From: Dicyema japonicum
Lineage: Eukaryota; Dicyemida; Rhombozoa; Dicyemidae
Assembly (NCBI GenBank): GCA_011109175.1
Contig: RDEW01000006.1
Span: 15,547 to 79,546 of the forward strand
Reading direction: 5' to 3'
DNA length: 64,000 nt
The notes under the pieces were generated by a model. The model was not told the origin of the DNA, did not search any database, and worked only from the letters and a program-made list of their open reading frames with translations. This document shows positions 55,091-64,000 of this stretch, one piece after another. The position numbers and the translations under genes are program-made. Numbering within the stretch: position 1 is the first letter of the stretch; each line of letters begins with the position of its first letter.

Positions 55091-55640
55091 ATGGGAACAA
55101 CCATAAATGTAGCTTAAAAGATGATAACCATCGATACACCGTCCTTGAGGATATTTCCATTTAACACAAAATTAAGGTTAAGACAGAGTGAGGCAGCTAT
55201 TCTCACTGCTTCGTCGTCAGAAGGTTGCTAATTTTATCACATGAATATACATTCAAACAAGCATTTGTTGAATCATCTTGAAGCAGATCTTCTAGCATCA
55301 TATTGCTCTCAAGCAACTCTTTCTTTTTCAAAAACACATCTTAATGCGATTTCAGATTAATTCGGTTATTTAGATCATTAAGGAAATATCCTTTTTAACG
55401 TCCACAGATCCAAAAATAAGAGTGAGAGGTAAAGTCAGTATAAACCATGGCATCCACTATTGGTTGCGAATAAGAGTAAGGATACTAATCGCATATATAG
55501 TCATCAAATATAGTTAAAATTACTTTAACGGTTGACCTAATTTTACTGTCAAGGAGAAATATGATCTATTTTTACTTTCAAATAGAAAAGAACATAGGAT
55601 GGTGAATAGCTTTTGGTCCTGATAGATTTTTCATTAGATA
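55085..55640 (+). repeat. segmental duplication block B (short copy)
   Basis: Matches the first part of block C (57470-58010) and of block A (6845-7270). It ends near the CCTGATAG at 55617-55624, where the RT relic on the other strand begins. It also retains the 5' segment ATAAATGTAGCTTAAAAGAT, GATAACCATCGAT that is shared with block C but not seen in A. Confidence 0.75.
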
Positions 55641-56620
55641 TATCAAGCTGGTTATAATTTAGCCAAATTTGAATCTTGTGAAGGTATTCTTGTAGTCTTT
55701 CTGATGCCTTTGGGATATCTTATCGCAGGATCCGATTAAAAGTCATCAGCATAAGATAGGATATAATCATCTTTATTATGGGGGAAGGGCGTGGTAAATC
55801 GGACATGTATAAGTTAAATAAGGCGGGTGATAAAGAGGAACCTTGTGAGACACCATTGGGTAGTAATCTTGAAATTGATTTGGTCCCAACCTTGTATACC
55901 CGGGCCTTTCTTCCATTTATGAAGTTAGCAAGCCAAAGTTTTATATTGGGTTGACGGAGAGAACAACAATTTCCGGGTTAGATTTTCCTTGAGACAGAGT
56001 CGAGACTTTTTGTAAATCGAGCAAATGACTGCTTTGAGGTGACGATGATTTGTGTTAAAGCCTTCAATGATAAATTGGTTGAGGGAAGTTAGGTGGGTGG
56101 AAGTTGAATGAACCCTTCTAAATCCATGTTGTGAGTACGAAAAAAGAAGGAACGGGGTTATAAAATTAAGAATCAATTTTTCCAATAACTTTGATAAGGT
56201 GCATAGTAAAGAGATAGGTCGAACTGATGCAGGATTGTTTTTAGGCTTCCCAGGCTTAAAGATTTGGCGTATACAGGACAGTTTTCCAGATAGTTGGAAT
56301 TGTATTCATGTTTATTAAATAGTTGAAAATCACTGTGATTGCATCAATCGCAATAGGTCCAAGATGTTTTAGTAAAAAACCAGGGATAGAATCTGTCCCA
56401 CATGAGAGTGAAGAATTCATCTCTTTAAACCCTCACTGATATCTGAATCAGAGATAAAGTTAATCGGATGTGATCTTTGTCTTATTGAAGATAAAGAAGC
56501 CCATTTTCCTGAAAAGGTTTGTGGCTTATATTTGCGTAATATTTCATGAGCTTGTTAAGACTGTGCTGACAAGTCTTTTGTCTTTCAAAATTTCCTAGTG
56601 GACCAAGTTGTTTAATCTAC
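55640..56620 (-). pseudogene. CR1/Jockey-like LINE relic, reverse transcriptase
   Basis: On the minus strand: about 56440-56320 DSIPGFLLKHLGPIAIDAI, then NYLIN. 56260-56210 the KPGKP-PASVRPISL region. 56185-56000 MEKLILNFITPFLLF, QHGFRRVHSTSTHLTSL. 55960-55790 WLANFINGRKARVYKVGT, NGVSQGSSLSPALFNLYMSD (motif B). 55770-55740 YILSYADDF (motif C). Motif A is damaged (CSIYKKSR in place of a D-L-x-KAFD pattern). Stops and shifts throughout. It preserves motifs B and C, which the 38.5-41 kb copy has lost. Confidence 0.85.
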
Positions 56621-56860
56621 AATCGTATATGTGGTTCCGGATTTCTCCGTATTGGGAGAAAGATGGACATCCAATCGGCCTCTCACTGTTTCACGCAATC
56701 GACTTCCTCTGCATGGATTAATGACGGCACTTCCGTTCGGCAGTGGGAATAATGGAGAGCACAGGCTTTGGATGGCACGTTTGCTTGCGTGAATTGGGAT
56801 CACCTAACAATTTGACATTATTTTGCCTTTCTTTTTGAGTGGTCCTGAGGCTACTAAATA
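56600..56860 (+). mobile_element. short element with GGGATCAC 3' end
   Basis: The body is GC-richer (56640-56790) and ends GCGTGAATTGGGATCACCTA, ACAATTTGACATT, CCTGAGGCTACTAAATAATAA. The minus strand is open for 63 codons across the body. No RT. Confidence 0.5.
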
Positions 56861-57460
56861 ATAATTAATTAACAGGACTGTAAATAAAAATAGACATTAA
56901 AAGCATTATGTAAATAAAAAGATATACTCCATCCTCATTTTCGAAAACGATAGACAGCTCAAAAATTATCTTTAGCATGTTTTCCCGCAACAGTCTCGTT
57001 TAACCAAAACTCTCAAATGTGAAAGATACAAATAGCCTGAATGTTTCCGATCACAAGTCGACAGCAATCTTCGATAAAATTCAGCTAAAAAAGATGTCCA
57101 TAGAATAGGCCACATTCCACATTTTTTTCCAAGTACGTATAGATTAACCGAAAGCATCAAGTTAACGAGCTCCCTGCAGTATAGTCACATGAATTTTTAA
57201 TTGTCGGCATTTTAATCTTCGATTAGTAAATTAATTATTATATTGAGCGACTTTAATGGCTAGGTATTTTACCTTACAAGATTAGACCTCGAAACAATCA
57301 GTCCCACGAGATACTAGTATATTTTAACATGTGTAACGCCCCAAGCAATGTTTCAACCATTAGCGAATGGGAATATCGTTATCCCTTCGGGGCGTTGCCA
57401 TCGCAAAGGAAGAAACTAGTTGTGGCCAGCAGAAAAAGTGCATTTTTAATGTCAAGTTGT
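56860..57460. other. no recognised gene
   Basis: Contains an imperfect inverted repeat around 57330-57400 (GTAACGCCCCAAG / CTTCGGGGCGTTGCC). No coding features supported. Confidence 0.4.
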
Positions 57461-57469
57461 TACCTCGGG

Positions 57470-60400
57470 GACAGCCATAAATTAGCTTAAAAGATGATAA
57501 CCATCGATTCAGCGTCCACAAATGAATTTTCATTAACACAAAATAAGGTCAAATCGGAGCAAGGTAGTTATTCTCACTGCCTCTTTGTCAGAACGTTGCC
57601 AATTTACCACATTGATAAACATTCAACCAAGGATTTGTTAAATAATTTCTAGTCGTCTTGAAGCAGACCTTCTAGCATCATATTCCTCTCAAGGAACTTT
57701 TTTTTAAAAACATATCTTAATGTGATTTCAGATTAATTCGGTCATTTAGATCATTATGGAAATGTCCTCCTAAACGTCCAGAGATCCTGAAATAAGAGAA
57801 GTGGTAAAGTCAGAATAAACTTATGACATCCACATTTGTTGCGAATAATATTAAGGATGCTAATAGCATCTATAGTCATCAAATGTATATTTAAAATTAC
57901 TTTAACGGTTGACCTAATTTTACTGTCAAAGAGAAATATGACCTATTTTTACATTCAAGTAAAAAGAACATCGGAGGTTGAAAATCTTTTAGTCCTGATA
58001 AATCGATATGTAGCCAAAATCGCACAAAAAATTATTTTGTCATTAATTGATTACCTTATTCGATTTTTTAATATTTCACATAAAATCAATTCGAGAGAGC
58101 GAATGTTGGTCATTCGTTACTTGAAGAATATCATCTATTTGATTCTAAAGAAGGCAAAAGATTCTCTCATCATTCTCAGGCTAACTAATTCAAACTGCTT
58201 TGTGTTAACTTCACGTCTAATTCTCTAAAATTAGACTAATTTAATTAACTTGCAGTACTCATGTCTGAAAAAATAATTTCATTTACCCTGCAGTACTCTT
58301 GCTAAAAAGAATTAGATATCATCATACTTCTAAACCAAAATCCAGGTCATCCGCATATCTTAGTTCCTAGAAAGAAGTAGGACAATTTTTAGCTCTCAAT
58401 TACGAAGAGCAGCTTCCAGATAGACAACAAAAGGATTGGTTATTGTGAGTCAACTTCTGAAGTGTCAATGTGTGTAGCCTATCTTCAGATTCACTTAAAA
58501 TTTTATTTTCGCGCAAATTGACCTGTAATTAAACATTATTCAAAAGTATTAAACTTTTTGACACAATTTTTAAATTTTGATAAAGTTACTAAACATTAAG
58601 GCAAAGTTATTAGACATTTTTGACAAATTTATTAAATTTTATGGTAAAATTATTAAACAAATCGGAAAACCATGTAAATTGTGTGAATTTAATTAAATTA
58701 TTTTTTAATTTTATTTTTTTAATCCAACACTTTATTTAATAAAATTATAATTAATTATGACGACTGTATTTCATGTAGTAATTTTTATTTCTTGTGGTTA
58801 TCGTATATTCATTATTTTGGTATTTAATCTTATAGATGTTCACTTTTCGTGTTAAACTTGTCATTCGATATTTTGACATCACAGAATTTATGCAAAACGA
58901 ATTAATAAGTAGAACTCTGTATTAAATATAAATTATTAAGATATTGGATTAATTGTACATATTCGATAACTGGCCTACCTGAATTTTATGTAGCTGCATT
59001 AATTGTTCAAAATATTAATTTGAACCTGATGTCATTTTCATTATTGGGAATGAGTTAGATGATTGTAATTATTATTATATTATATAGTCGATGTGGTTAA
59101 AATGATGAAAGTTTAAAATGTAGACCACCAAACATTCCCCTACCATTAAATTGTTACATATTTTTTTAAATTATAGAATTTTGATACTGTATTCCCTCAA
59201 ATTCATATCTATCGAATTTGCGGAAAATTTATTATTACTTGAATTATGTACATTTTTTATAATTAATGTAGAACTTTCCTCGAGGAATAAATGTTATTCA
59301 AGTTTTTAAAGTTATTCCAACTTTTTATTTAGAGTATTTTTAATAATAATATAGTGTTATCGTTTGTATCGATTCATTCGAAATCCAGAGGCGTATGATA
59401 TTATATTTAGTATAGATATGAAGCAACTAATAGATTACTATCATATAATAAATTGTATATGTTAGAAAATAATATATTTAGAGAAGGCAGGCGACAAGTG
59501 AATTACGTAATTAATAATGTTATTTCAGTCTGCAGTGCCAATTAAAAACAAGTATAATGTACTTGGAACTTGCGGAGTTCAATTTAACATTTAACTAACT
59601 TAATCGTTCATTTTTCTGTGATATAAAATGGTGTTAATTAATTCAAATTTATTATGATTTAATTATTATCCGGGTTGGACAACTGAATTACACAGCTGTA
59701 CTTTCGTTTCTAAAAGAATAATTTTACTTAAAAAACGATTAAAGAAAATCGACTTTGATAGGTGTTAAAGAACGGACGTTTTCTCTGATTTATGCAGAAC
59801 AACTAATAATCATATAAGACTTAAATCAACTTGCAAAAATACGGAGGGATCTTATGCTTGTGAGTGCTCAAAGGGTACTGTCGATATTAATGGCAATGTG
59901 TCGGTAAACAAGTTTTAATGAATTTGAGATATAAATGAATGTGAGGATCCTAAAATCTGCTCTTCAAATAGTCGTTGTCGAAACGATTATGGAGACTTTT
60001 TTGCATTTGCAAAGGTGGATGCCTAAAACACAAAAGTTCGTGAACGGTTCCTGTTTTTGAGCATTTTAGATGTCGACGAGTGCAAAAATAATCAATGCTA
60101 TCAGAATTTGTAATTACAGATGGGTCATACAATTGCTATTGTTTTGTGTGATTCTTTAAGGACCTTACAAGTAATCAGCATGTTGGTAGAAATGAATGTG
60201 ATTGCAAGATATAAACGAGTGCTTGATGGGGCTGCTAAGTGCCAGTAACAAGAATAATGTGTGTAGGTAACTTTACTGTGCTCATATAAATTACTAATTT
60301 CATGATATTATATATCACAGAAAGCATATGCGAGTCGACGTAGCGAAATGTTGAGTAAATTAGATCTGCGTTATTACTGGTAGCTCGTAACACTGCGAAT

Positions 60401-60668
60401 GTGGGGACGGATATGAAGAATATACTGTTGGTGACAAAACACTGTGTACAGGTCGGTTAATCATGAAAATCAAGCACAAAATCTTCCGTATAAGTTTCAG
60501 CTTTGTGATCTCGTTAATGGACTCTGTGTTAACAACGCGTTCTTGTACGGTTGTACTGTAAATCCGGCTTTTACGGAAACGGGTATCATTGTTACGGTTT
60601 GTGTTGGGAATTAAGATCAACGAGCGTCTTGATAATACATTAAAATCGTGCAATTAAAATCATGACAT
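57470..60668 (+). repeat. segmental duplication block C (long copy)
   Basis: Collinear with block A; 57550-60668 corresponds to 6845-10166. It lacks the SINE present in A, and at the matching place (about 58200-58290) has an unrelated short insertion with two TGCAGTACTC copies. Beyond 60668 it diverges from A until 61222, where both resume with block D. Confidence 0.85.
57836..58228 (+). CDS. 130-codon open frame within block C, doubtful
   Basis: The frame is rich in I, L and K, as expected from AT-rich DNA. In block A the same stretch has one-base differences (for example GTAAAAAAG against GTAAAAAG) and stops, and block B also stops. Open in only one of three copies, so probably chance. Confidence 0.15.
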   Translation: MLRIILRMLIASIVIKCIFKITLTVDLILLSKRNMTYFYIQVKRTSEVENLLVLINRYVAKIAQKIILSLIDYLIRFFNISHKINSRERMLVIRYLKNIIYLILKKAKDSLIILRLTNSNCFVLTSRLIL

Positions 60669-60960
60669 TGGTGGGATGCATTTCATTAACGTCTAGGTAT
60701 ATTCAAATATTTAGTTTAATCACTAATGAGTGCAAGGGCCATCTCTAATGCGATCACTTGTGCGCGAAAATAAATGGCTCTGATGCCTACATCTTTCATA
60801 GCGGATTTGGAATGTCTCCTTCTGCGAGGTGTATTAGTATTTTATCTTTGTTCTCTTTACAGATATAAATAAGTGGGAGGTAAGTAACCGCTGTAGAGTC
60901 AACAGTTATTATAGCAATGAAATCGGACATTATAACTGTCATTGAACAATATTACTTCCG
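59800..60960 (+). pseudogene. EGF-repeat gene relic (block C copy)
   Basis: The same modules as 9300-10166, with different lesions. At 60071-60150 the DVDECKNN exon keeps the in-frame GGG-TCA-TAC after ACAGAT that block A lost, but has lost a base in CAGAATT-GT. After 60668 comes a module absent from A: NECKGHL-CDHLCA, then GSDAYIF and a final cysteine at about 60833. Next is an intron of exactly 26 bases (GTATTTTATC...TTTACAG, 60838-60863) in phase 1, then I-N-K at the start of another module, with its cysteine replaced by Trp. Stops in several modules. A dead copy of a large EGF protein. Confidence 0.7.
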
Positions 60961-61130
60961 TGATGGTGACAAAGCAGTCCAAATTTTTTGATCTAGTTTT
61001 TGTGTGGGGTTTGTTTTCCGTTGAGAAGCATGGTTATACCAAAGTAAAAGAATCTTCTGTTCGAGATGTGCATGATTTTAGAGATGTGCATGATTTATCG
61101 TTGATAGATTATGGTCAACCATCTATTTAG
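60942..61130 (+). CDS. open frame downstream of EGF relic, unknown
   Basis: 62 codons after the last EGF module, including a repeated RDVHDF/RDVHDL. The text continues past the stop with cysteine-containing readable sequence (VDKCYVY) to about 61200. It may be the next domain of the same extracellular protein; too weak to name. Confidence 0.2.
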   Translation: MNNITSVMVTKQSKFFDLVFVWGLFSVEKHGYTKVKESSVRDVHDFRDVHDLSLIDYGQPSI

Positions 61131-61221
61131 TCAGGAAGTATTGGAGTTGTCCAGTGGCTGTGTGTTGATAAATGTTACGTTTACAGCATCTGCATTAGTG
61201 ATTTGCCGTCGTATTTTGTTT

Positions 61222-61610
61222 GTAAGGCATGTAAAAACAGATTAAAAGTGACGGAGACAAGAGGGATCTCTGTTACATTCCGTTAGATAGGAACTTCATG
61301 ACTTTCTTGGAGGTTTTGATATGACCCTTCTTCTCCATTACCCAGGAAGTGACCAATTCATCTTTTGTAATTTTCTGGTATTTTCATTGGTCCCAGGCTT
61401 CAAGGTCTATTCTATATTTGATAACTTCCAAATTATAAAAATAAAATTATGATTGCTGGATTAATTCGGTGCATAAAAGATGAGACCTAAAGGATCCAAA
61501 TTTTTAAGAATAATTATGGGTATTATTTCAGATCCATAGTAATCGGTTTTATATTATTTTCGACCTCAATTTTATTGGTAGAGAAAATGTCTTCGTTTTG
61601 TAAAGTCTCA
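61222..61610 (+). repeat. duplicated block D, copy 3
   Basis: Matches 11570-11955. Landmarks: GTAAAAACAGATTAAAAGTG, ATGATTGCTGGATTAATTCG, GTGCATAAAAGAT, GGTAGAGAAAATGTCTTCG. More diverged from copy 2 than copy 1 is. Confidence 0.75.
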
Positions 61611-61639
61611 AATTGAAGTATTTTTCAAAGTGATCAGCT

Positions 61640-61930
61640 ATGGTACCTGTGCGTTCCTGGTTTTGTATATGGGTCTTCGCGCTAGATCTTTAGTGATGCA
61701 TACATTTGCACTTCGTGTTTGTACTTTCCTATAATATTTGCAAGGTTTTTGTAGCTCTGTTTCGTGGTTTATCTGACATTTTTTCTTGATTTCTCGCATA
61801 ATTTTGTTTCTTTGAACTTTGAACTCAGTTGCTTTCACTTGGTTGTGAGTGTTCGTGCATTTAATACGTAGATCCTTTTGTAAATGGGAGAGGTGATCTA
61901 TATGTGGGTCGTGTATTCTTTGAATGTTTT
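61640..61930 (-). pseudogene. RTE-clade LINE relic, linker between endonuclease and RT
   Basis: Minus strand reads IHDPHIDHLSHLQKDLR, then KVQRNKIMREIKKK. It parallels IHDPLIRELSEQQKEIR, RKRNQISHLIRRR of the 35.3-38.3 kb element. A short 5'- and 3'-truncated piece in a 66-codon frame. Confidence 0.55.
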
Positions 61931-62027
61931 GTTTGAAGTGATCTTACGATGGCTGAATCTTTTTAAAGCTAGTTAGTTACTTAATTAATCCCGGCCTCAT
62001 TACTTGGACTGCAAATACTGGTTGTTC

Positions 62028-62115
62028 ACATAGATCGTTCAGTCCTCGAATTGTAGACGAATAGTGTACTAATTCAGGACATTCAAAATGTGATTTGTTT
62101 CAACTCGGAAACTTC
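62028..62115 (+). repeat. dispersed repeat family E, copy 3
   Basis: ATAGATCGTTCAGTCC, TTGTAGACGAATAGTGT, TAATTCAGGACATTCAAAA. Confidence 0.6.
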
Positions 62116-62119
62116 GTAA

Positions 62120-63170
62120 AAAACATATTTAAATCATCCAGTTTACGTACATACGCCTTTAGAGAGGGTGGTACCCAAATCTTAGACGATCCAGGTTTAC
62201 CTGGATGTCCCTCAAGAGACGTTCAATTCACGGACAGAATCAAGGTGGATATTGCACTTATTTAGGAATCGAAACTTTCTGGATTTGTTCTCTGCCTTGG
62301 TTAAAAAATATTTTGAAATCTGCTTACAAATTGAAGGATTTGGTGCTGGCCTTTTTGTATCGGATATCAATTGACCTATGTCTCATATTGCACTTTCACC
62401 TTGTTAATGAGATAATGAAACTGATTTCAATAAACTCATATAAGTTCGTTTAACAGATTTGTATGACCTCTATATACTCTCTAACACCTTTCTTGCTGGT
62501 TAATAAGGTTTCATCAAATAATATTAACCTTCTCTAAAAGGTAATCCGTGAAGAGTATAAATAAAGTCACTGATGAATATTTCCAAAGTGAAAACTCTTC
62601 CATCTAAGAATGAAGCTATTTCTCCGACGGTAGAATGTGTGATTAAAATAGAAGAGGTTAGACCTATTTCTTAATTTAACCTCGAAAGCTGAAGCGTTTG
62701 ATGAATTATTGTGTCAAACAGTTAGTTTCAACTTGGTATGCCTACGTTGTTGTCACCATATAGATTCGTATCTGTACAGAATTGGACAATCATCATGTCG
62801 TCCTGACGACCAGAAGACAGGTTATTACTTCTCGAACAGATAATATTGATTAAACAGTCAAATAGGTTAACCTTTTATAAAAGCTATAAGTTTAAAAGTA
62901 AAATTTGATAGTGGTAATATATTACCACTTTGCGTTTTAAAATATTTTTCATTGTCAGTTTAAGAAAAACTCTCTTTGGTGATGGATTTAGCGTATAATT
63001 CTATAATTTCACTTTCCTTCCCTGCCATTTAAACTTCTAGACTTTCGGTAATTAGAAATATTATAGGGCCATAATCATAAGAACCTATAAATTACTAATA
63101 ATTCATAATTAGGAGCATCGTTATCTCCAAGAGAATCAGAGGATATCATTGCTCAATAAGAATAAATGCA
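62120..63170. other. mostly unassigned DNA
   Basis: Holds an 82-codon plus-strand frame at 62205-62453 without recognised motifs, and at 62605-62690 the head of a family T element (AAGAATGAAGC, TCTCCGACGGTAGAATG, AATAGAAGAGG). Otherwise AT-rich. Confidence 0.4.
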
Positions 63171-63180
63171 GTATTTGTTA

Positions 63181-63606
63181 CTAGTCATTTAATAATAATA
63201 ATATTCGCACTTTCCGAGGAGCCATATCAGTTATAGCTCTGTAATTCTTCCAGGAAAAGTGTCGACCACTTTGCGAAAAACTGTGGTCGTATGCTAAACA
63301 GCGATTACCTACGAAGGCATAATGAGGTGGCTGTACATGTGTCGTCAATATATAACTAAGAAAACTAAGAGACTCAAGGAACATTCCATGTACAATATTA
63401 CTGCGAACAAGTTTGTGAGATTCAAGTGGATTTAACAGTAAGCGTCCCAGACCAAGGTTTCCCCTCTTCAAATGGGAAAATTGTGATCCCGTCGGGACGT
63501 TTTCCATCTCCTTTGTCCAGGCCAACAGGTTCAAGTATGGCGGGGTATTCCGCAGACTCCTCCAGGGCTCTTTAAAAATTATTTTACAATATGGCGAACC
63601 TTTCAA
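63181..63606 (-). CDS. 141-codon open frame, possible retroelement piece
   Basis: Longest unassigned frame on the minus strand, ending over ATTATTATTATTAAATG. About residues 15-60 (WRSLRNTPPYLNLLAW, LKRGNLGLGRLL) faintly recall the segment before the GGLGIR signature of RGN-type LINEs. The 3' part overlaps a sequence shared with 50107-50150. More likely a retroelement fragment than a host gene. Confidence 0.3.
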   Translation of the reverse strand: MKGSPYCKIIFKEPWRSLRNTPPYLNLLAWTKEMENVPTGSQFSHLKRGNLGLGRLLLNPLESHKLVRSNIVHGMFLESLSFLSYILTTHVQPPHYAFVGNRCLAYDHSFSQSGRHFSWKNYRAITDMAPRKVRILLLLND

Positions 63607-63870
63607 AACATTAGAATTTTATTTGGCGTGTAGTTTCCACGTATCTGTGGTTAATTTTTTTTATTTTTTGTATTGCATTCTATTTTTTGTTCTATTGTCA
63701 TACATTTGCTTCAATATTATATATATTATTGGATTCATCAAATAGTGTTGAAGGCTGCTAGCAAAATCTCAAATATATTGGTAACAAATAATCATGGGTT
63801 ATTCTTCACTATTTGATTTTTCGGTATTTACTGTGATCTGTTATTCAAATTTTTTTTACTTGTAAAAATT
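63577..63870 (+). repeat. repeat with two mini-ORF starts, copy 2
   Basis: Direct copy of 13637-13905. The acceptor-like ACAG is now ACAA and the first mini-ORF stops after seven codons. The second keeps an ATG at 63794 and a hydrophobic stretch of about 23 codons. Confidence 0.65.
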
Positions 63871-64000
63871 ATATATTATTGAAAATATGATAATTTATTT
63901 CTATGTCGAAATTTTATTGGAATTAAAAAAATATTTATCATGAGACGAACTGTTAGTTGGATATCCACGCCAACAGTCTGATATGTTTGTTGAGTCAACT

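Noticed and set aside
57836-58228. 130-codon frame in block C
   Set aside because: Broken in both other copies of the block; composition is that of AT-rich chance frames.

Overview
The window is AT-rich eukaryotic DNA, almost certainly from an invertebrate animal. It holds few genes and many dead or dying retrotransposons. The evidence for an animal is a TMEM242-like gene, relics of calcium-binding EGF exons, tRNA-derived SINEs, LINE fragments of RTE and CR1/Jockey type, and Tigger (pogo) relics. The clearest clade clue is intron size: the TMEM242-like gene parses only with introns of 22, 24 and 25 bases, the small gene at 34.5-34.8 kb has a 26-base intron, and the EGF relics have two introns of exactly 26 bases. 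Introns this short are known from dicyemid mesozoans, so a dicyemid-like parasite is my best guess (inference).

Layout. 0-0.55 kb: probable 3' end of a gene. 2.8-4.0 kb: RTE relic. 4.6-12 kb: duplicated blocks with tandem repeats, a SINE and an EGF-gene relic (block A). 12.4-14.4 kb: an unassigned open exon, two tiny membrane ORFs and a 40-bp tandem repeat. 16-18.5 kb: retroelement and Tigger relics. 20.3-20.7 kb: possible membrane-protein gene. 25.1-25.5 kb: TMEM242-like gene, the best gene here. 25.6-26.4 kb: CR1/Jockey-like 3' end in tail-to-tail contact with an opposing fragment. 27.7-30.2 kb: two stretches of probable but unresolved coding DNA. 30-34.3 kb: short elements, an RTE relic and a full tRNA-SINE. 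34.5-34.8 kb: small three-exon gene. 35.3-38.3 kb: the most complete RTE element, with intact endonuclease and broken RT. 38.5-41.1 kb: a CR1/Jockey-like element with a decayed 2A-like motif before its endonuclease. 41-57 kb: scattered fragments of at least three RT families plus short elements. 57.5-61.6 kb: second long copy of the duplicated EGF block (block C). 61.6-64 kb: small fragments.

How it fits together. Autonomous LINEs (RTE type, CR1/Jockey type, and a family whose C-terminal domain ends in an RGN motif) supply the RT. Many short elements carry LINE-like 5' and 3' ends with no body, so they are probably non-autonomous passengers. Several families share a GGGATCAC-type 3' signal and TAA/TAAA tails, and those tails seem to be insertion targets. 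Three blocks near 6.8, 55.1 and 57.5 kb are copies of one host segment; two of them carry EGF exons whose frameshifts differ, which allows events to be ordered.
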